45,435 nt of DNA from an uncultured Clostridia bacterium (GTDB taxonomy: Bacteria > Bacillota > Clostridia > TANB77 > CAG-508): contig CAKPIA010000011.1 in assembly GCA_934162205.1 (NCBI GenBank), positions 1 through 45,435 of the forward strand. The letters are read 5' to 3'. The position numbers and the translations under genes were made by a program. Position 1 is the stretch's first letter. Every line of letters starts with the position of its first letter. This document shows positions 31,768-41,008 of the stretch, piece by piece. The notes beneath the pieces were generated by a model that was not told the DNA's origin, did not search any database, and saw only the letters and a program-made list of their open reading frames with translations.

Positions 31768-31899
31768 ATTAAACCTCCTTAAAATTATATAATTTAATAT
31801 TATCATATTATTTTTTTTTATGCAAGTAATATCAAATGTAATTATATAAATATAAGAAGAAAAATACATAAAAATACTTTAAGCAAGTATTTAAAAATA

Positions 31900-31928
31900 T
31901 TGACATATTAGCTAATTCGTGTGATAAT
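31900..31928 (+). promoter_or_regulatory. Promoter of scpB-proS
   Basis: TTGACA (31900-31905), 17 nt, GATAAT (31923-31928). Confidence 0.75.
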
Positions 31929-31962
31929 ATAAATGTTAAATTTTAGTAAAGTAGGAAGATAT

Positions 31963-32610
31963 ATGGAAATTGATAAAGTGAAATCTATAATAGAAGCAAT
32001 TTTATTTGCTGCTGGTAGAATAGTAAAAGAAGATGAATTAGTGTTAAGTTTAGAATTGCCAGCAGAAGATATAAAAAATATAATAGAATCAATGAAAACA
32101 GATTACGAAAATAGAGGAATTGAAATAATAAAAATAGAAAATGGATACCAAATGTGTTCTAAAAAAGAGTATGCAGAATACATTTATCCAGTAATAGATA
32201 AAAGAGTAAAACCGAATTTATCAAATGCAGCATTAGAAACATTAGCAATAATTGCATATAATCCTAAAATAACAAGAGCAGAAATTGAAGCAATAAGAGG
32301 AGTTAATGCAGATGCTGCTATATACAAATTGTTAGAATTTGGGTTGATAGAAGTTGCAGGAAAATTAGATGCTCCAGGACGTCCTACAATATATAAGACA
32401 ACGAATGAATTTTTACGTATGTTTGGTTATAGTTCATTAGAAGAATTGCCGGAACTTCCGAAATATAAATTAGATGAAAATAAACAAATTGTTATAGATG
32501 AATTAATAGAGGAAAATTCTAATAAAGAAGAACAAGAAGAAAAAACAGAAAATACAGATAATGAAGAAATTAGCAATGAAAAAAATAAAAATAAAAATCA
32601 GGAGGAATAA
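31963..32610 (+). CDS. scpB: Segregation and condensation protein B
   Basis: 215 aa from ATG 31963 (AGGAAG upstream; an in-frame ATG at 31933 sits at the transcription start). Two winged-helix domains: 'KSIIEAILFAAGRIVKEDEL' and 'LSNAALETLAIIAYNPKITRAEIEAIRGVNADAAIYKLLEFGLIEVAGKLDAPGRPTIY'. Binds ScpA and SMC in the condensin complex. A Glu/Lys/Asn-rich tail closes it. scpA is not adjacent. proS starts 3 nt after the stop. Confidence 0.94.
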   Translation: MEIDKVKSIIEAILFAAGRIVKEDELVLSLELPAEDIKNIIESMKTDYENRGIEIIKIENGYQMCSKKEYAEYIYPVIDKRVKPNLSNAALETLAIIAYNPKITRAEIEAIRGVNADAAIYKLLEFGLIEVAGKLDAPGRPTIYKTTNEFLRMFGYSSLEELPELPKYKLDENKQIVIDELIEENSNKEEQEEKTENTDNEEISNEKNKNKNQEE

Positions 32611-32612
32611 AA

Positions 32613-34055
32613 GTGAGTAATAAAGATAAAGGATTTGTAAAAGAAATAACAGATATAGAAGAAGATTTTGCTAGATGGTATACAGATATAGTAATAAAAG
32701 CAGGATTAGCTGATTACACAGATACAAAAGGTTGTATAGCAATAAGACCATATGGATATGCAATATGGGAAAATATTCAAAATTATACAGATAAAAAGTT
32801 TAAAGAAACAGGAGTTAAAAATGCCTATTTTCCTGTTTTGATACCAGAAAATTTATTGCAAAAAGAAAAAGATCATGTTGAAGGATTTGCTCCAGAAGTT
32901 GCTTGGGTTACAGAAGCAGGTGGAGAAAAACTAGAAGAAAAATATTGTATAAGACCAACATCAGAAACTATTATATCAACAATGTACTCAAAATGGTTAA
33001 GCTCATGGAGAGATTTACCTTTTGTTTATAATCAATGGTGTAATGTGTTAAGATGGGAAAAAGAAACAAGACCATTTTTACGTTCTAGAGAATTCTTATG
33101 GCAAGAAGGACATACAATACATGAAACAGCAGAAGAAGCAAAAGAAAGAACAATACAAATGTTAAATATATATCAAGATGTTGTAGAAAATTTATTAGCA
33201 ATTCCAACAGTAAAAGGAATAAAAACAGAATCAGAAAAGTTTGCAGGAGCAGAAGCTACATATACAATAGAAACTATGATGCATGATGGAAAAGCATTGC
33301 AATCAGCAACTTCACATTATTTTGGACAAAACTTTACAAAACCATTTGAGATAAAATTTCAAAATAGAGAAGGTAAAGAAGAATATGCATATCAAACATC
33401 TTGGGGATCTTCAACAAGGTTGTTAGGTGCAATTATAATGGCACATGGTGATAATAGAGGATTAAAATTACCACCAAAAGTCGCTCCAATACAAGTTGTT
33501 GTAGTACCAGTTGCACAAAATAAAGAAGGAGTTTTAGAAAAAGCTCACGAACTATATAATTCATTAAAATCAATGTTTAGAGCAGAAATAGATGATAGAG
33601 ACAATGTATCACCAGGATTCAAATTTAACGATTGGGAAATGAAAGGTGTACCTGTTAGAATAGAATTAGGACCAAGAGATATAGAAAATGGAGTTTGTGT
33701 ATTAGTTAGAAGAGATACATCAGAAAAAATAGTTGTAAAATTAGATGAGGTAGAAAAGGTAATTACAGAAACTCTAGAAAAAATACATAATAATATGTTT
33801 GAGGAATGTAAAAAAAGATTAGAAGAAAAAACTACAATTGCTACAACTTTAGATGAATTTGTAACAAGTATGAATGAACACCAAGGATTTATAAAAGCAA
33901 TGTGGTGTGGTGATCCAGCATGTGAAGAAAAGATTAAAGAACTTACTGCAGCAAAATCAAGATGCATGCCATTTGAACAAGAAAAAATTTCAGATAAATG
34001 TGTATGTTGTGCTAAACCAGCAGATAAAATGGTTATATGGGGAAGACAATATTAA
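32613..34055 (+). CDS. proS: Prolyl-tRNA synthetase, archaeal/eukaryal type
   Basis: 480 aa, GTG start at 32613 after AGGAGG. The short type without the bacterial editing insert. Core: 'RPYGYAIWENIQNY', 'CIRPTSETIISTMYSKW', 'RPFLRSREFLWQEGHT' and 'GSSTRLLGAIIMAHGDNRGL'. Anticodon domain follows, then the C-terminal zinc-binding region with four Cys ('CGDPACEEKI' and 'CVCCAKPADKMVIWGRQY'). Cotranscribed with scpB. Confidence 0.96.
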   Translation: MSNKDKGFVKEITDIEEDFARWYTDIVIKAGLADYTDTKGCIAIRPYGYAIWENIQNYTDKKFKETGVKNAYFPVLIPENLLQKEKDHVEGFAPEVAWVTEAGGEKLEEKYCIRPTSETIISTMYSKWLSSWRDLPFVYNQWCNVLRWEKETRPFLRSREFLWQEGHTIHETAEEAKERTIQMLNIYQDVVENLLAIPTVKGIKTESEKFAGAEATYTIETMMHDGKALQSATSHYFGQNFTKPFEIKFQNREGKEEYAYQTSWGSSTRLLGAIIMAHGDNRGLKLPPKVAPIQVVVVPVAQNKEGVLEKAHELYNSLKSMFRAEIDDRDNVSPGFKFNDWEMKGVPVRIELGPRDIENGVCVLVRRDTSEKIVVKLDEVEKVITETLEKIHNNMFEECKKRLEEKTTIATTLDEFVTSMNEHQGFIKAMWCGDPACEEKIKELTAAKSRCMPFEQEKISDKCVCCAKPADKMVIWGRQY

Positions 34056-34157
34056 AATAAATTTGTAAAATACAATAAAATATGTTATTATTAACATAAT
34101 GACAATAAGTCGAGTAGAAACCGTTATTAAATTATGACTTAAGGAGGTATAAAAACA

Positions 34158-35102
34158 ATGAGGCGGTATGAAAAAATTGTGCTAGAAGCAGAAGATAAGG
34201 AAAAACTTGATGTACTTATAGAGGCAGAAAGTTGGGCAACATTTGAAGCAATAGATGGGGAAAATGGAGAGTTAATTCTTAGAAAGTTGAAATTAGATAG
34301 AGGATTTATTTATGATACAAGCTATAAAAATCCTCCGATTCCAAATGGATATAAGTATGTCTGTGGAAAATGGAACAATGGGTTGGTAATTGAAAGATGT
34401 TCTGATAGAAGCCAGTTTGTATGGGTTCCTGTTGGAAGTCTCGACTCTAATGGAACATTTGATGGAGATTTATTTATTGATAAATTTGGAAGGAGAAATT
34501 ATTTAAATGAGGAATCATTTAAAAGAAAATTTCATGAGAAATTAACAGAAGAACTTTCCCTACAGCTTGAAAGTGTTAAGAAATATGGCGGGTTTTATAT
34601 TTCTCGCTACAATATCTCAAAAAACAAGAAGACTGGTAAACCACAATCAATAAAAGGTGTTAGTCCATGGGTATTTATTGATTTTGATGAGGCCCAAAAG
34701 ATTGCATCTCAAATGGAAGACAGCCAAGATGTTAAGAGTCATTTAACTTTTGGGGCGGAATATGATTCTGTTTTAGAATGGTTTATAAAATCAAAGGCAA
34801 GAACTCGTGGCGAGATAGAGGAGTCTTCTAACTGGGGAAGATATGATTGCTTTTTTGTAGAAGCAAGAAAAACAGGTAGTCAAGAAGAGAATATTACTAA
34901 CAATATCTATGATTTTGCTGATAATGTAAGTGAATGGACACAGGAGCAAGCATTGTACAGCGATTACTTCCGTATCATTCGTGGATGTTATATTAGTGAT
35001 AACAGAACTTTCAGAAAAAATATTGTCTGTATGAGGGAAGAGAAAAGTAGATCATATTTTAATGGTAAAATTGGTTTTAGAGTTGCACTTTATTTTAAGT
35101 AA
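34158..35102 (+). CDS. FGE-sulfatase-like (SUMF1/C-lectin fold) protein without a variable end
   Basis: 314 aa. AAGGAGG precedes ATG 34158. The domain begins near residue 59 ('PPIPNGYKYVCGKWNNGLVI') and includes 'FVWVPVGSLDSNGTF' (88-102), 'YGGFYISRYNIS', 'NIYDFADNVSEWT' and the end 'GFRVALYF'. The last part lines up with the domain of the prepilin-like protein at 10577-12118, but the DNA is not GC-rich and codons are ordinary. It has no signal peptide. It is an orphan between proS and murA, ending in a bidirectional terminator. Function is unknown; it may be a lectin-fold binder or a domesticated, non-diversified relative. Confidence 0.75.
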   Translation: MRRYEKIVLEAEDKEKLDVLIEAESWATFEAIDGENGELILRKLKLDRGFIYDTSYKNPPIPNGYKYVCGKWNNGLVIERCSDRSQFVWVPVGSLDSNGTFDGDLFIDKFGRRNYLNEESFKRKFHEKLTEELSLQLESVKKYGGFYISRYNISKNKKTGKPQSIKGVSPWVFIDFDEAQKIASQMEDSQDVKSHLTFGAEYDSVLEWFIKSKARTRGEIEESSNWGRYDCFFVEARKTGSQEENITNNIYDFADNVSEWTQEQALYSDYFRIIRGCYISDNRTFRKNIVCMREEKSRSYFNGKIGFRVALYFK

Positions 35103-35121
35103 TAAATTAATTTCATAGCAC

Positions 35122-35160
35122 AAAAATAGAGATTTTGAAATTTCAAAGTCTCTATTTTTA
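35122..35160. terminator. Terminator after the FGE-like gene
   Basis: Stem of AAAAATAGAGATTTTGA with TCAAAGTCTCTATTTTT (35122-35138, 35143-35159), four-base loop. Confidence 0.8.
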
Positions 35161-35291
35161 TAGTATAGTAAATTTTTTGGAAATTCTTATAAAATAAGTT
35201 AAGATGGAAAAATTAGATAATACTTTATCTTTCACTTTTTACGTTAACAATACATAGAATATAGCATAATAAATAAGAAAGGGTGAACAAA

Positions 35292-36548
35292 ATGTCAAGT
35301 TATGTTATAGAAGGGGGTAAAAAGTTAGAAGGAGAAGTAAAAATATCAGGTTCTAAAAATTCGTCTTTACCTATAATTGCGGCAACTATATTAAATGGAG
35401 GAATAAGCAAATTATATAATGTACCGAAAATACATGATACACAAATGATGTTTGAAATATTAAAAGAATTAGGATGTGAAGTGAAAAAGAGCTCAAACAA
35501 AATTGTTATAGATTCTTCCAAATTAAACAAACATGAAATATCAGAAAATCTTATGAGAGAGATGAGATCTTCTGTTATATTAGCTGGTGCATTAATAGGC
35601 AAGGTACATAAAGCAGTATTTTCTTATCCGGGTGGATGTGATATTGGAACAAGACCAATAGATTTACATTTAAAGGGATTTGAAAAATTAGGAATAAAAA
35701 TTAACGAAAACTATGGAAATATTAGTTGCACTTGTGATAGAATAGAAAGTGCAAAAATAGATTTAGATTTTCCAAGTGTTGGAGCAACAGAAAATATTAT
35801 ATTGGCTTCGTGTTTGGCAGAAGGAACAACTATAATTTCAAATGCTGCTATGGAACCAGAAATTATTGATTTACAAAACTTCTTAAATAAAATGGGAGCA
35901 AAAATATCTGGTGCAGGAACAAATGTGATTGAGATTGAAGGAGTAAAAAGATTAAAAGACGTAAGTTATAATATTATGCCAGATAGAATAGAAGCAGGAA
36001 CATATCTTTGTGCTGGAGCAATAACAGGAGGAAATATAAAAATAATAGATGTAGTACCAGAACACATTATACCAGCAATAACTAAATTAGAGGAAGCTGG
36101 ATGCACAATTGGTATAGGTTTAAATAGTGTAGAGTTAAAAGCACCTAAAAGATTAAAACCAATAGATATAAAAACAATGCCATACCCAGGATTTCCGACA
36201 GATATGCAATCAGTTTTTACAGCTATAACAACAACAGCCAAAGGGACCTCTATAATTGTAGAGAATATATTTGAAAATAGATACAAATTTGTCCAAGAAT
36301 TAGCTAGAATGGGAGCCAAAACTACAATAGAAGGAAGAACAGCGGTAGTAAAAGGTGTAAGAAAATTACATGGGGCAAATGTTAAAGCTACAGATTTAAG
36401 AGGTGGTGCTGCAATGGTAATAGGTGGTCTTGCTGCAAAAGGAAAAACTACAGTTGATGAAATAAAATATATATTAAGGGGATATGAAGATTTTGATAAA
36501 AAATTAAGAAATCTAGGAGCAAAAATATATATAAAAGAAGGAGAATAA
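35292..36548 (+). CDS. murA: UDP-N-acetylglucosamine 1-carboxyvinyltransferase
   Basis: 418 aa from ATG 35292 (GAAAGGG upstream; GTG 35283 overlaps the site). First committed step of peptidoglycan synthesis: enolpyruvyl transfer to UDP-GlcNAc. Active-site Cys116 in 'PGGCDIGTRPIDLHLKGFEKLG', the usual fosfomycin target (many enzymes have GGCAIG). Also 'MPDRIEAGTYLCAGAITGG' and 'PGFPTDMQSVF'. Only one base separates the stop and the divIB start, so they are one operon. Confidence 0.96.
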   Translation: MSSYVIEGGKKLEGEVKISGSKNSSLPIIAATILNGGISKLYNVPKIHDTQMMFEILKELGCEVKKSSNKIVIDSSKLNKHEISENLMREMRSSVILAGALIGKVHKAVFSYPGGCDIGTRPIDLHLKGFEKLGIKINENYGNISCTCDRIESAKIDLDFPSVGATENIILASCLAEGTTIISNAAMEPEIIDLQNFLNKMGAKISGAGTNVIEIEGVKRLKDVSYNIMPDRIEAGTYLCAGAITGGNIKIIDVVPEHIIPAITKLEEAGCTIGIGLNSVELKAPKRLKPIDIKTMPYPGFPTDMQSVFTAITTTAKGTSIIVENIFENRYKFVQELARMGAKTTIEGRTAVVKGVRKLHGANVKATDLRGGAAMVIGGLAAKGKTTVDEIKYILRGYEDFDKKLRNLGAKIYIKEGE

Positions 36549-36549
36549 T

Positions 36550-37551
36550 ATGCCTAAAAAAACAAAAGAAGGGAATATTGATTTGTTTTATATGAATAAA
36601 GTGGATGGGGCTAAAAATAAAAAGGCCCCAACCAAATCTAGAAAAAGGAATACAAAAGTAAATCAAAAAAATAAGGAAAAAAGTGATATCTTTAATTTTG
36701 ATGATGAAATTGTAATTGGTATCTCTGACAAAAAAACAAAGCAAAAAAATAAAGAAAAAGTGAAAAATGAAATAAAAAATAATAATATTAAAATGAAGAA
36801 AAAAAGAAAACGTAAAAATCCTATTTTATTTTTAATAAAATGGACAAGCGTATTGTTATTATTAATTGGAACTATTATTTTTATTTTAACAACACCAATG
36901 TTTAATATTAAAAATATTAACATTAGTGGAATTGAACATTTAACAGAAGAACAAGTTGTAAGTTTATCAGAATTAAATAAAAATGAAAATCTGTTTAAAA
37001 ATTCAAAATCAAAAATAACAAGTAATATAAAGCAAAATCCTTATGTAGAAAGTGTAATAATTAAGAGAAAATTACCTGATACAATAGATATTCAAATAAA
37101 AGAAAGAAAAAGATCATATATGCTTAAATTTGTTAATGGATATGTTTATATAGATACACAAGGGTATATTCTAGAAATATTAGAAGAAAAATTGAAATTA
37201 CCTATAATAAGTGGATATAAAACAGAAGAAGATAAGATTTCAGAAGGAAACAGATTAATTACTGAAGATTTAGAAAATTTAAATAATGTATTAAAAATAA
37301 CAAATTCATTAGAAGAAATAGATGTAGCAAAAGAAATTATAACAAATATTGATATTTCAAATAAAGAAGATTATACTGTATATTTAGAAAGCGAAAAGAA
37401 AACTATTCATTTTGGTGATGCAAGTAATTTAAGTAATAAAATATTGTATGTAAAAGCTATGATAGATTCAGAAAAAGATATAGAAGGAGAAATTTTTGTA
37501 AATGGTGATTTAAACAATAAATTTAGACCATTTTTTAGAGAGAAAGTTTAA
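36550..37551 (+). CDS. divIB: Cell division protein DivIB/FtsQ
   Basis: 333 aa. Long Lys-rich cytoplasmic N-terminus (about 100 residues), one transmembrane helix ('TSVLLLLIGTIIFILTTPMF'), then the POTRA domain ('FNIKNINISGIEHLTEEQVVSLSEL') and beta domain ('YVESVIIKRKLPDTIDIQIKERKRSYML'). Links divisome assembly to septal wall synthesis. Located downstream of murA as in bacilli. Confidence 0.92.
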   Translation: MPKKTKEGNIDLFYMNKVDGAKNKKAPTKSRKRNTKVNQKNKEKSDIFNFDDEIVIGISDKKTKQKNKEKVKNEIKNNNIKMKKKRKRKNPILFLIKWTSVLLLLIGTIIFILTTPMFNIKNINISGIEHLTEEQVVSLSELNKNENLFKNSKSKITSNIKQNPYVESVIIKRKLPDTIDIQIKERKRSYMLKFVNGYVYIDTQGYILEILEEKLKLPIISGYKTEEDKISEGNRLITEDLENLNNVLKITNSLEEIDVAKEIITNIDISNKEDYTVYLESEKKTIHFGDASNLSNKILYVKAMIDSEKDIEGEIFVNGDLNNKFRPFFREKV

Positions 37552-37567
37552 AAAATAGGAGGTAAGT

Positions 37568-38284
37568 ATGAATAAAAAACTTATAGGATTAATACTAGGA
37601 GTAATGTGTTTAATTTTAACATGTGGAATATGTATTCAAGTCAAAACAGTAAATAGTGCGAATTCTCCATTAAGTACAAGTTCAACAGAGAACGATTTAA
37701 GAGATAAAGTATTAAAGGCTAAGGAAAAATATGATAATAAATATAATGATTTAGAAAAAATAACAAACGAATTGGAACAAGAAAGAAAAAATGTAACAGA
37801 AAATAATTCTGAGCTAACAAGTTTAGAAGAACAAATTAATCAAGCTAATAAAACATTAGGACTTACAGAGGTTACAGGAACAGGAGTTATTGTTATATTA
37901 AAGGATAATGATACATTAAATTCTAATAGTAATATTGATTTAAGTAATTCTATTGTTCATGATGTTGATATTATAGCTATTGTTAATGAATTAAAAAATG
38001 CTGGTGCAGAAGCAATTTCGATTAATGATCATAGAGTAGTTCCGACTACATCAATAAGCTGTGATGGAAATGTAATAAAAATTAATGGCGAAAAGGTTGG
38101 GGCACCTTTTGAAATAAAAGCAATAGGTCTACCAGAACAATTAGCAGCCTTAAAGAGACCAGGAGGATATTTAGACTTGCTAGATGGTTGGGGTGTAATA
38201 ACAGAATTTAAAAAAGTTAATACAGTGACAATACCTAAATACACAGGGGTTATAGATTTTAAATATGCACAAAATGTTAAATAG
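37568..38284 (+). CDS. DUF881 (YlxW/YlxX-type) membrane protein, first copy
   Basis: 238 aa: N-terminal membrane helix, a coiled-coil (about 45-95), then the DUF881 domain with 'GVIVILKDNDTLNS', 'NELKNAGAEAISINDHRVVPTTSISCDGNVIKINGEKVGAPFEIKAIG'. Such genes lie in the division cluster beside sbp in Gram-positives; the molecular role is unsettled. AGGAGG precedes ATG 37568. Confidence 0.9.
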   Translation: MNKKLIGLILGVMCLILTCGICIQVKTVNSANSPLSTSSTENDLRDKVLKAKEKYDNKYNDLEKITNELEQERKNVTENNSELTSLEEQINQANKTLGLTEVTGTGVIVILKDNDTLNSNSNIDLSNSIVHDVDIIAIVNELKNAGAEAISINDHRVVPTTSISCDGNVIKINGEKVGAPFEIKAIGLPEQLAALKRPGGYLDLLDGWGVITEFKKVNTVTIPKYTGVIDFKYAQNVK

Positions 38285-38295
38285 AAAGGCGTGAG

Positions 38296-38985
38296 ATGAT
38301 GAAAAAAGGTAAAATAGTAATGACTATAACAATTGGTTTAGTTTGTTTTATATTGGCATTAGTTATGTCTATGCAATTTAAGGTCGTAAAAGAAACAGAT
38401 ATAACATCTATAGAAACTATGAGAGAAAAAGAATTAAGAGATGAACTTGCAAATTGGAAAGAAAAATATAATGAAATAAATCAAAAATATGAAGAAGTTA
38501 GTACTAAAGTAAAAGAATATAAAGAGAAGAAACAATCAGATGGTGAAACATCAAAATTACTTCAGGAAGAATTAGATCAATTGAATAAAGCATTAGGAAA
38601 AACAGAGGTACAAGGAGAAGGGATAGAAATAACACTAACAGATACAGAAGAAAATAAACTAAGTGCTGATAATTTGCTTACAATTGTAAATGATTTAAAA
38701 TTGGCAGGAGCGGAAGCTATTTCAATTAATAATGAGAGAGTAGTAAATATGACTGATATTGTTGATATAGGAAATACATTTATAAAGGTAAACGGTCAAA
38801 GAATATCATCACCATATGTTATTAAAGCAATAGGAAATCAAACATATTTAGAAAGTGGTGTGTCTGGAAATGGTGGTTCTGTTGACAAATTGCAAAAAGA
38901 TGGATATGATGCAAAAATAGAAAAAAATAAAAAAATTAAAATATTAAAATATAATGATGAAATAAATACAAAATATATTAATTAG
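38296..38985 (+). CDS. DUF881 (YlxW/YlxX-type) membrane protein, second copy
   Basis: 229 aa, the same plan as its neighbour (helix, coiled coil, DUF881 with 'DLKLAGAEAISINNERVVNMTDI'). The two are tandem paralogues, 12 nt apart. GAAAGG precedes ATG 38296; an adjacent ATG at 38299 is an alternative start. Confidence 0.9.
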   Translation: MMKKGKIVMTITIGLVCFILALVMSMQFKVVKETDITSIETMREKELRDELANWKEKYNEINQKYEEVSTKVKEYKEKKQSDGETSKLLQEELDQLNKALGKTEVQGEGIEITLTDTEENKLSADNLLTIVNDLKLAGAEAISINNERVVNMTDIVDIGNTFIKVNGQRISSPYVIKAIGNQTYLESGVSGNGGSVDKLQKDGYDAKIEKNKKIKILKYNDEINTKYIN

Positions 38986-38997
38986 GAGGAAATAACG

Positions 38998-39393
38998 ATG
39001 GTTTTATTATCAATTATAATTGGGTGTTTGTTAGGTGTTATTTTAGGAGTTAATGCACCAATAATATCTTATACATATTCTAGTTATTTAGCTATAGCAG
39101 TAATTGCTGCGTTGGATTCAGTTTTTGGTGGAATAACATCAGTATTAAAAGGAAACTTTGATTTAAAAATATTTATATCAGGATTTTTCTGTAATGCAAT
39201 ATTATCAATATTATTAACATATTTAGGACAAAAATTAAATGTTGATATATATTTGGCTGCAATAGTTGTATTTGTAGGAAGAATGTTTACAAATTTAACT
39301 ATAATAAGAAGATATTATGTAGAAAAATGGTCAAAGACAATTATTGAATCAAAAAAGAAAAAAACAGAAGAAGTAAAAGAAAACAATAATTAA
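38998..39393 (+). CDS. sbp: Small basic protein Sbp (DUF1290)
   Basis: 131 aa, four hydrophobic segments ('LLSIIIGCLLGVILGVNAP', 'YLAIAVIAALDSVFGG', 'FISGFFCNAILSILL', 'DIYLAAIVVFVGRMFTN'). Conserved between the DUF881 genes and ftsA in many Firmicutes. Function not known. AGGAGG precedes ATG 38998. Confidence 0.93.
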   Translation: MVLLSIIIGCLLGVILGVNAPIISYTYSSYLAIAVIAALDSVFGGITSVLKGNFDLKIFISGFFCNAILSILLTYLGQKLNVDIYLAAIVVFVGRMFTNLTIIRRYYVEKWSKTIIESKKKKTEEVKENNN

Positions 39394-39447
39394 ATGAAGA
39401 AAATAGCGGGAAAAAAGAAGATACTATTAAATAATGTAATAGATATT

Positions 39448-39502
39448 AAAGATATAATTTATATGTTGTTATTATACAATATATAAATTATATCTTTTTA
39501 TA
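39448..39502 (+). terminator. Terminator separating sbp and ftsA
   Basis: Perfect 17-bp stem, AAAGATATAATTTATAT / ATATAAATTATATCTTT (39448-39464, 39481-39497), then TTTAT. It splits the division cluster into two transcripts. Confidence 0.85.
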
Positions 39503-39609
39503 TGATAGAAAAGTTATATAAAGTTTCTATTCTATAAAATATTTTATTAAATATTACATAGAAAAAAGTTGTAAACTTACGGTCGTATTGAGTAGAAAAA
39601 ACATATTGC

Positions 39610-39679
39610 AAAAATATTACAAAAATATTACAAAAATATGACAAATTCTATTGACATTTTTCTAAAAATGTAATATATA
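39610..39679 (+). promoter_or_regulatory. Promoter of ftsA with phased A-tract repeats
   Basis: TTGACA (39651-39656), 17 nt, TATATA (39674-39679). Directly upstream are three 11-nt direct repeats (AAAAATATTAC twice, AAAAATATGAC; 39610-39642), in phase with the helix and resembling a bent-DNA/UP element. Together with the terminator at 39448 this accounts for the 326-nt gap after sbp. Confidence 0.75.
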
Positions 39680-39719
39680 TAAAGCTAGAAAATTATACTA
39701 GTAAATGGAGGAAATAGTC

Positions 39720-40949
39720 TTGGCAATAGGTGATATAATAGTTGGCGTTGACATAGGCACTTCACGAGTTTGCACTGTTATAGGAAAAGTAAATAATTTT
39801 GGACAAATAGAGACTATATGCAGTACATCATATAAATGTAGTGGACTAAAAAAAGCCAAAATAATTAACGAAGATGAAATTAGTTTAAGTATAGCGAAAA
39901 CTATTAAAGATGCAGAAGAAGAATCTGGACTAAAAATTAATTCAGCTTATGTAACAATACCTGGTAAATATGTAACTATAGTTCAAAATAGTATATTAAA
40001 AGAAGTAAAAGACAAATATGCAGGGGTTTCATTTAAAGATGTACAAAATGCAATAATGCAAGTTAAAGATATAGAAATACCTGAAGGAAAAACATTAATA
40101 GATATTGTACCTGATAAAATTATATTAGAAAATGGAGAGGTAGTATCAGATCCTATTGGTAGTTTATCTTCAAATTTTACAGTTAATGCACAAATAATAT
40201 TAGCTGATAAAAACTTTGTTAGACAATTATCAAATATATTTAAAAAAGCAGGATTAGATATTGATGGAATTGTACCTGCAACATTAGCAGAGAGAAATTT
40301 AATATTAGATATTAATGAATTACATGATAATGTAATGTTATTAGATATAGGAGCTGGAAACACAGACATAGGAGTTTTTGAGGGATCAACATTTGTATAT
40401 ACAAACACAATTCCAGTAGGTGGAGATAATATAACAAATGATATTGCTGTTGTTTTAGGAATATCAGAAGAAGAAGCAGATAAATTGAAAAAACAATATG
40501 GTTTAGCATTAAAATCATTTATAGATAATGATAATGAAATAATGTTAAATACATGTAAAGATGAAACAAAAAGCAAAGTTATAAAAAGCTCAGAACTAAT
40601 AGAAATTATAGAAGCTAGAATAGAAGAAATATTTTCAATTGTTAATAAAGACATAACAAATCAAGGAATAAAAAGTAAAATAAACAATGTAATATTAACA
40701 GGACAAGGAATTAGCAATATAAATAAAAGTGATGTTGCTGGAAAGATAATATTAAATATACCAGTAAAAATATCAACAGGAAGATTAATAAGTACAGTAA
40801 AACCACAATATAGAACTAGTTATGCTTTAGTACGTTATATAGCTTCAAGACCTTTTGCTAAAAATGTATCAAGTAGTATAGATACACAAACTAACGAAAA
40901 TGTTTTCAAAAATATAGTTGAAAGAATAAAAGAGTTCTTTTATTCTTAA
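39720..40949 (+). CDS. ftsA: Cell division protein FtsA
   Basis: 409 aa from a TTG at 39720, because TGGAGG lies 7-9 nt upstream and the ATG at 39705 is inside that site. The protein then begins 'MAIGDIIVGVDIGTSRVCTVIGK', the usual actin-fold phosphate-1 motif. Further blocks: 'MLLDIGAGNTDIGVFEG', 'IPVGGDNITNDIAVVLGISEEEADKLK' and 'VILTGQGISNI'. A C-terminal amphipathic helix ('FKNIVERIKEFFYS') tethers FtsZ to the membrane. ftsZ is 59 nt downstream. Confidence 0.95.
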   Translation: MAIGDIIVGVDIGTSRVCTVIGKVNNFGQIETICSTSYKCSGLKKAKIINEDEISLSIAKTIKDAEEESGLKINSAYVTIPGKYVTIVQNSILKEVKDKYAGVSFKDVQNAIMQVKDIEIPEGKTLIDIVPDKIILENGEVVSDPIGSLSSNFTVNAQIILADKNFVRQLSNIFKKAGLDIDGIVPATLAERNLILDINELHDNVMLLDIGAGNTDIGVFEGSTFVYTNTIPVGGDNITNDIAVVLGISEEEADKLKKQYGLALKSFIDNDNEIMLNTCKDETKSKVIKSSELIEIIEARIEEIFSIVNKDITNQGIKSKINNVILTGQGISNINKSDVAGKIILNIPVKISTGRLISTVKPQYRTSYALVRYIASRPFAKNVSSSIDTQTNENVFKNIVERIKEFFYS

Positions 40950-41008
40950 TAATAAGTTTTTAATTTTAAAATATAAATTTAATAAAAAATAAGGGAGGAA
41001 AAAACTTT

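Noticed and set aside
39610..39642. Three short direct repeats as a possible CRISPR
   Set aside because: Repeats are adjacent, 11 nt and AT-only with no spacers; better explained as phased A-tracts at a promoter.
39983..40654. 223-codon minus-strand frame inside ftsA
   Set aside because: Antisense shadow of ftsA, no ribosome site or known motif.
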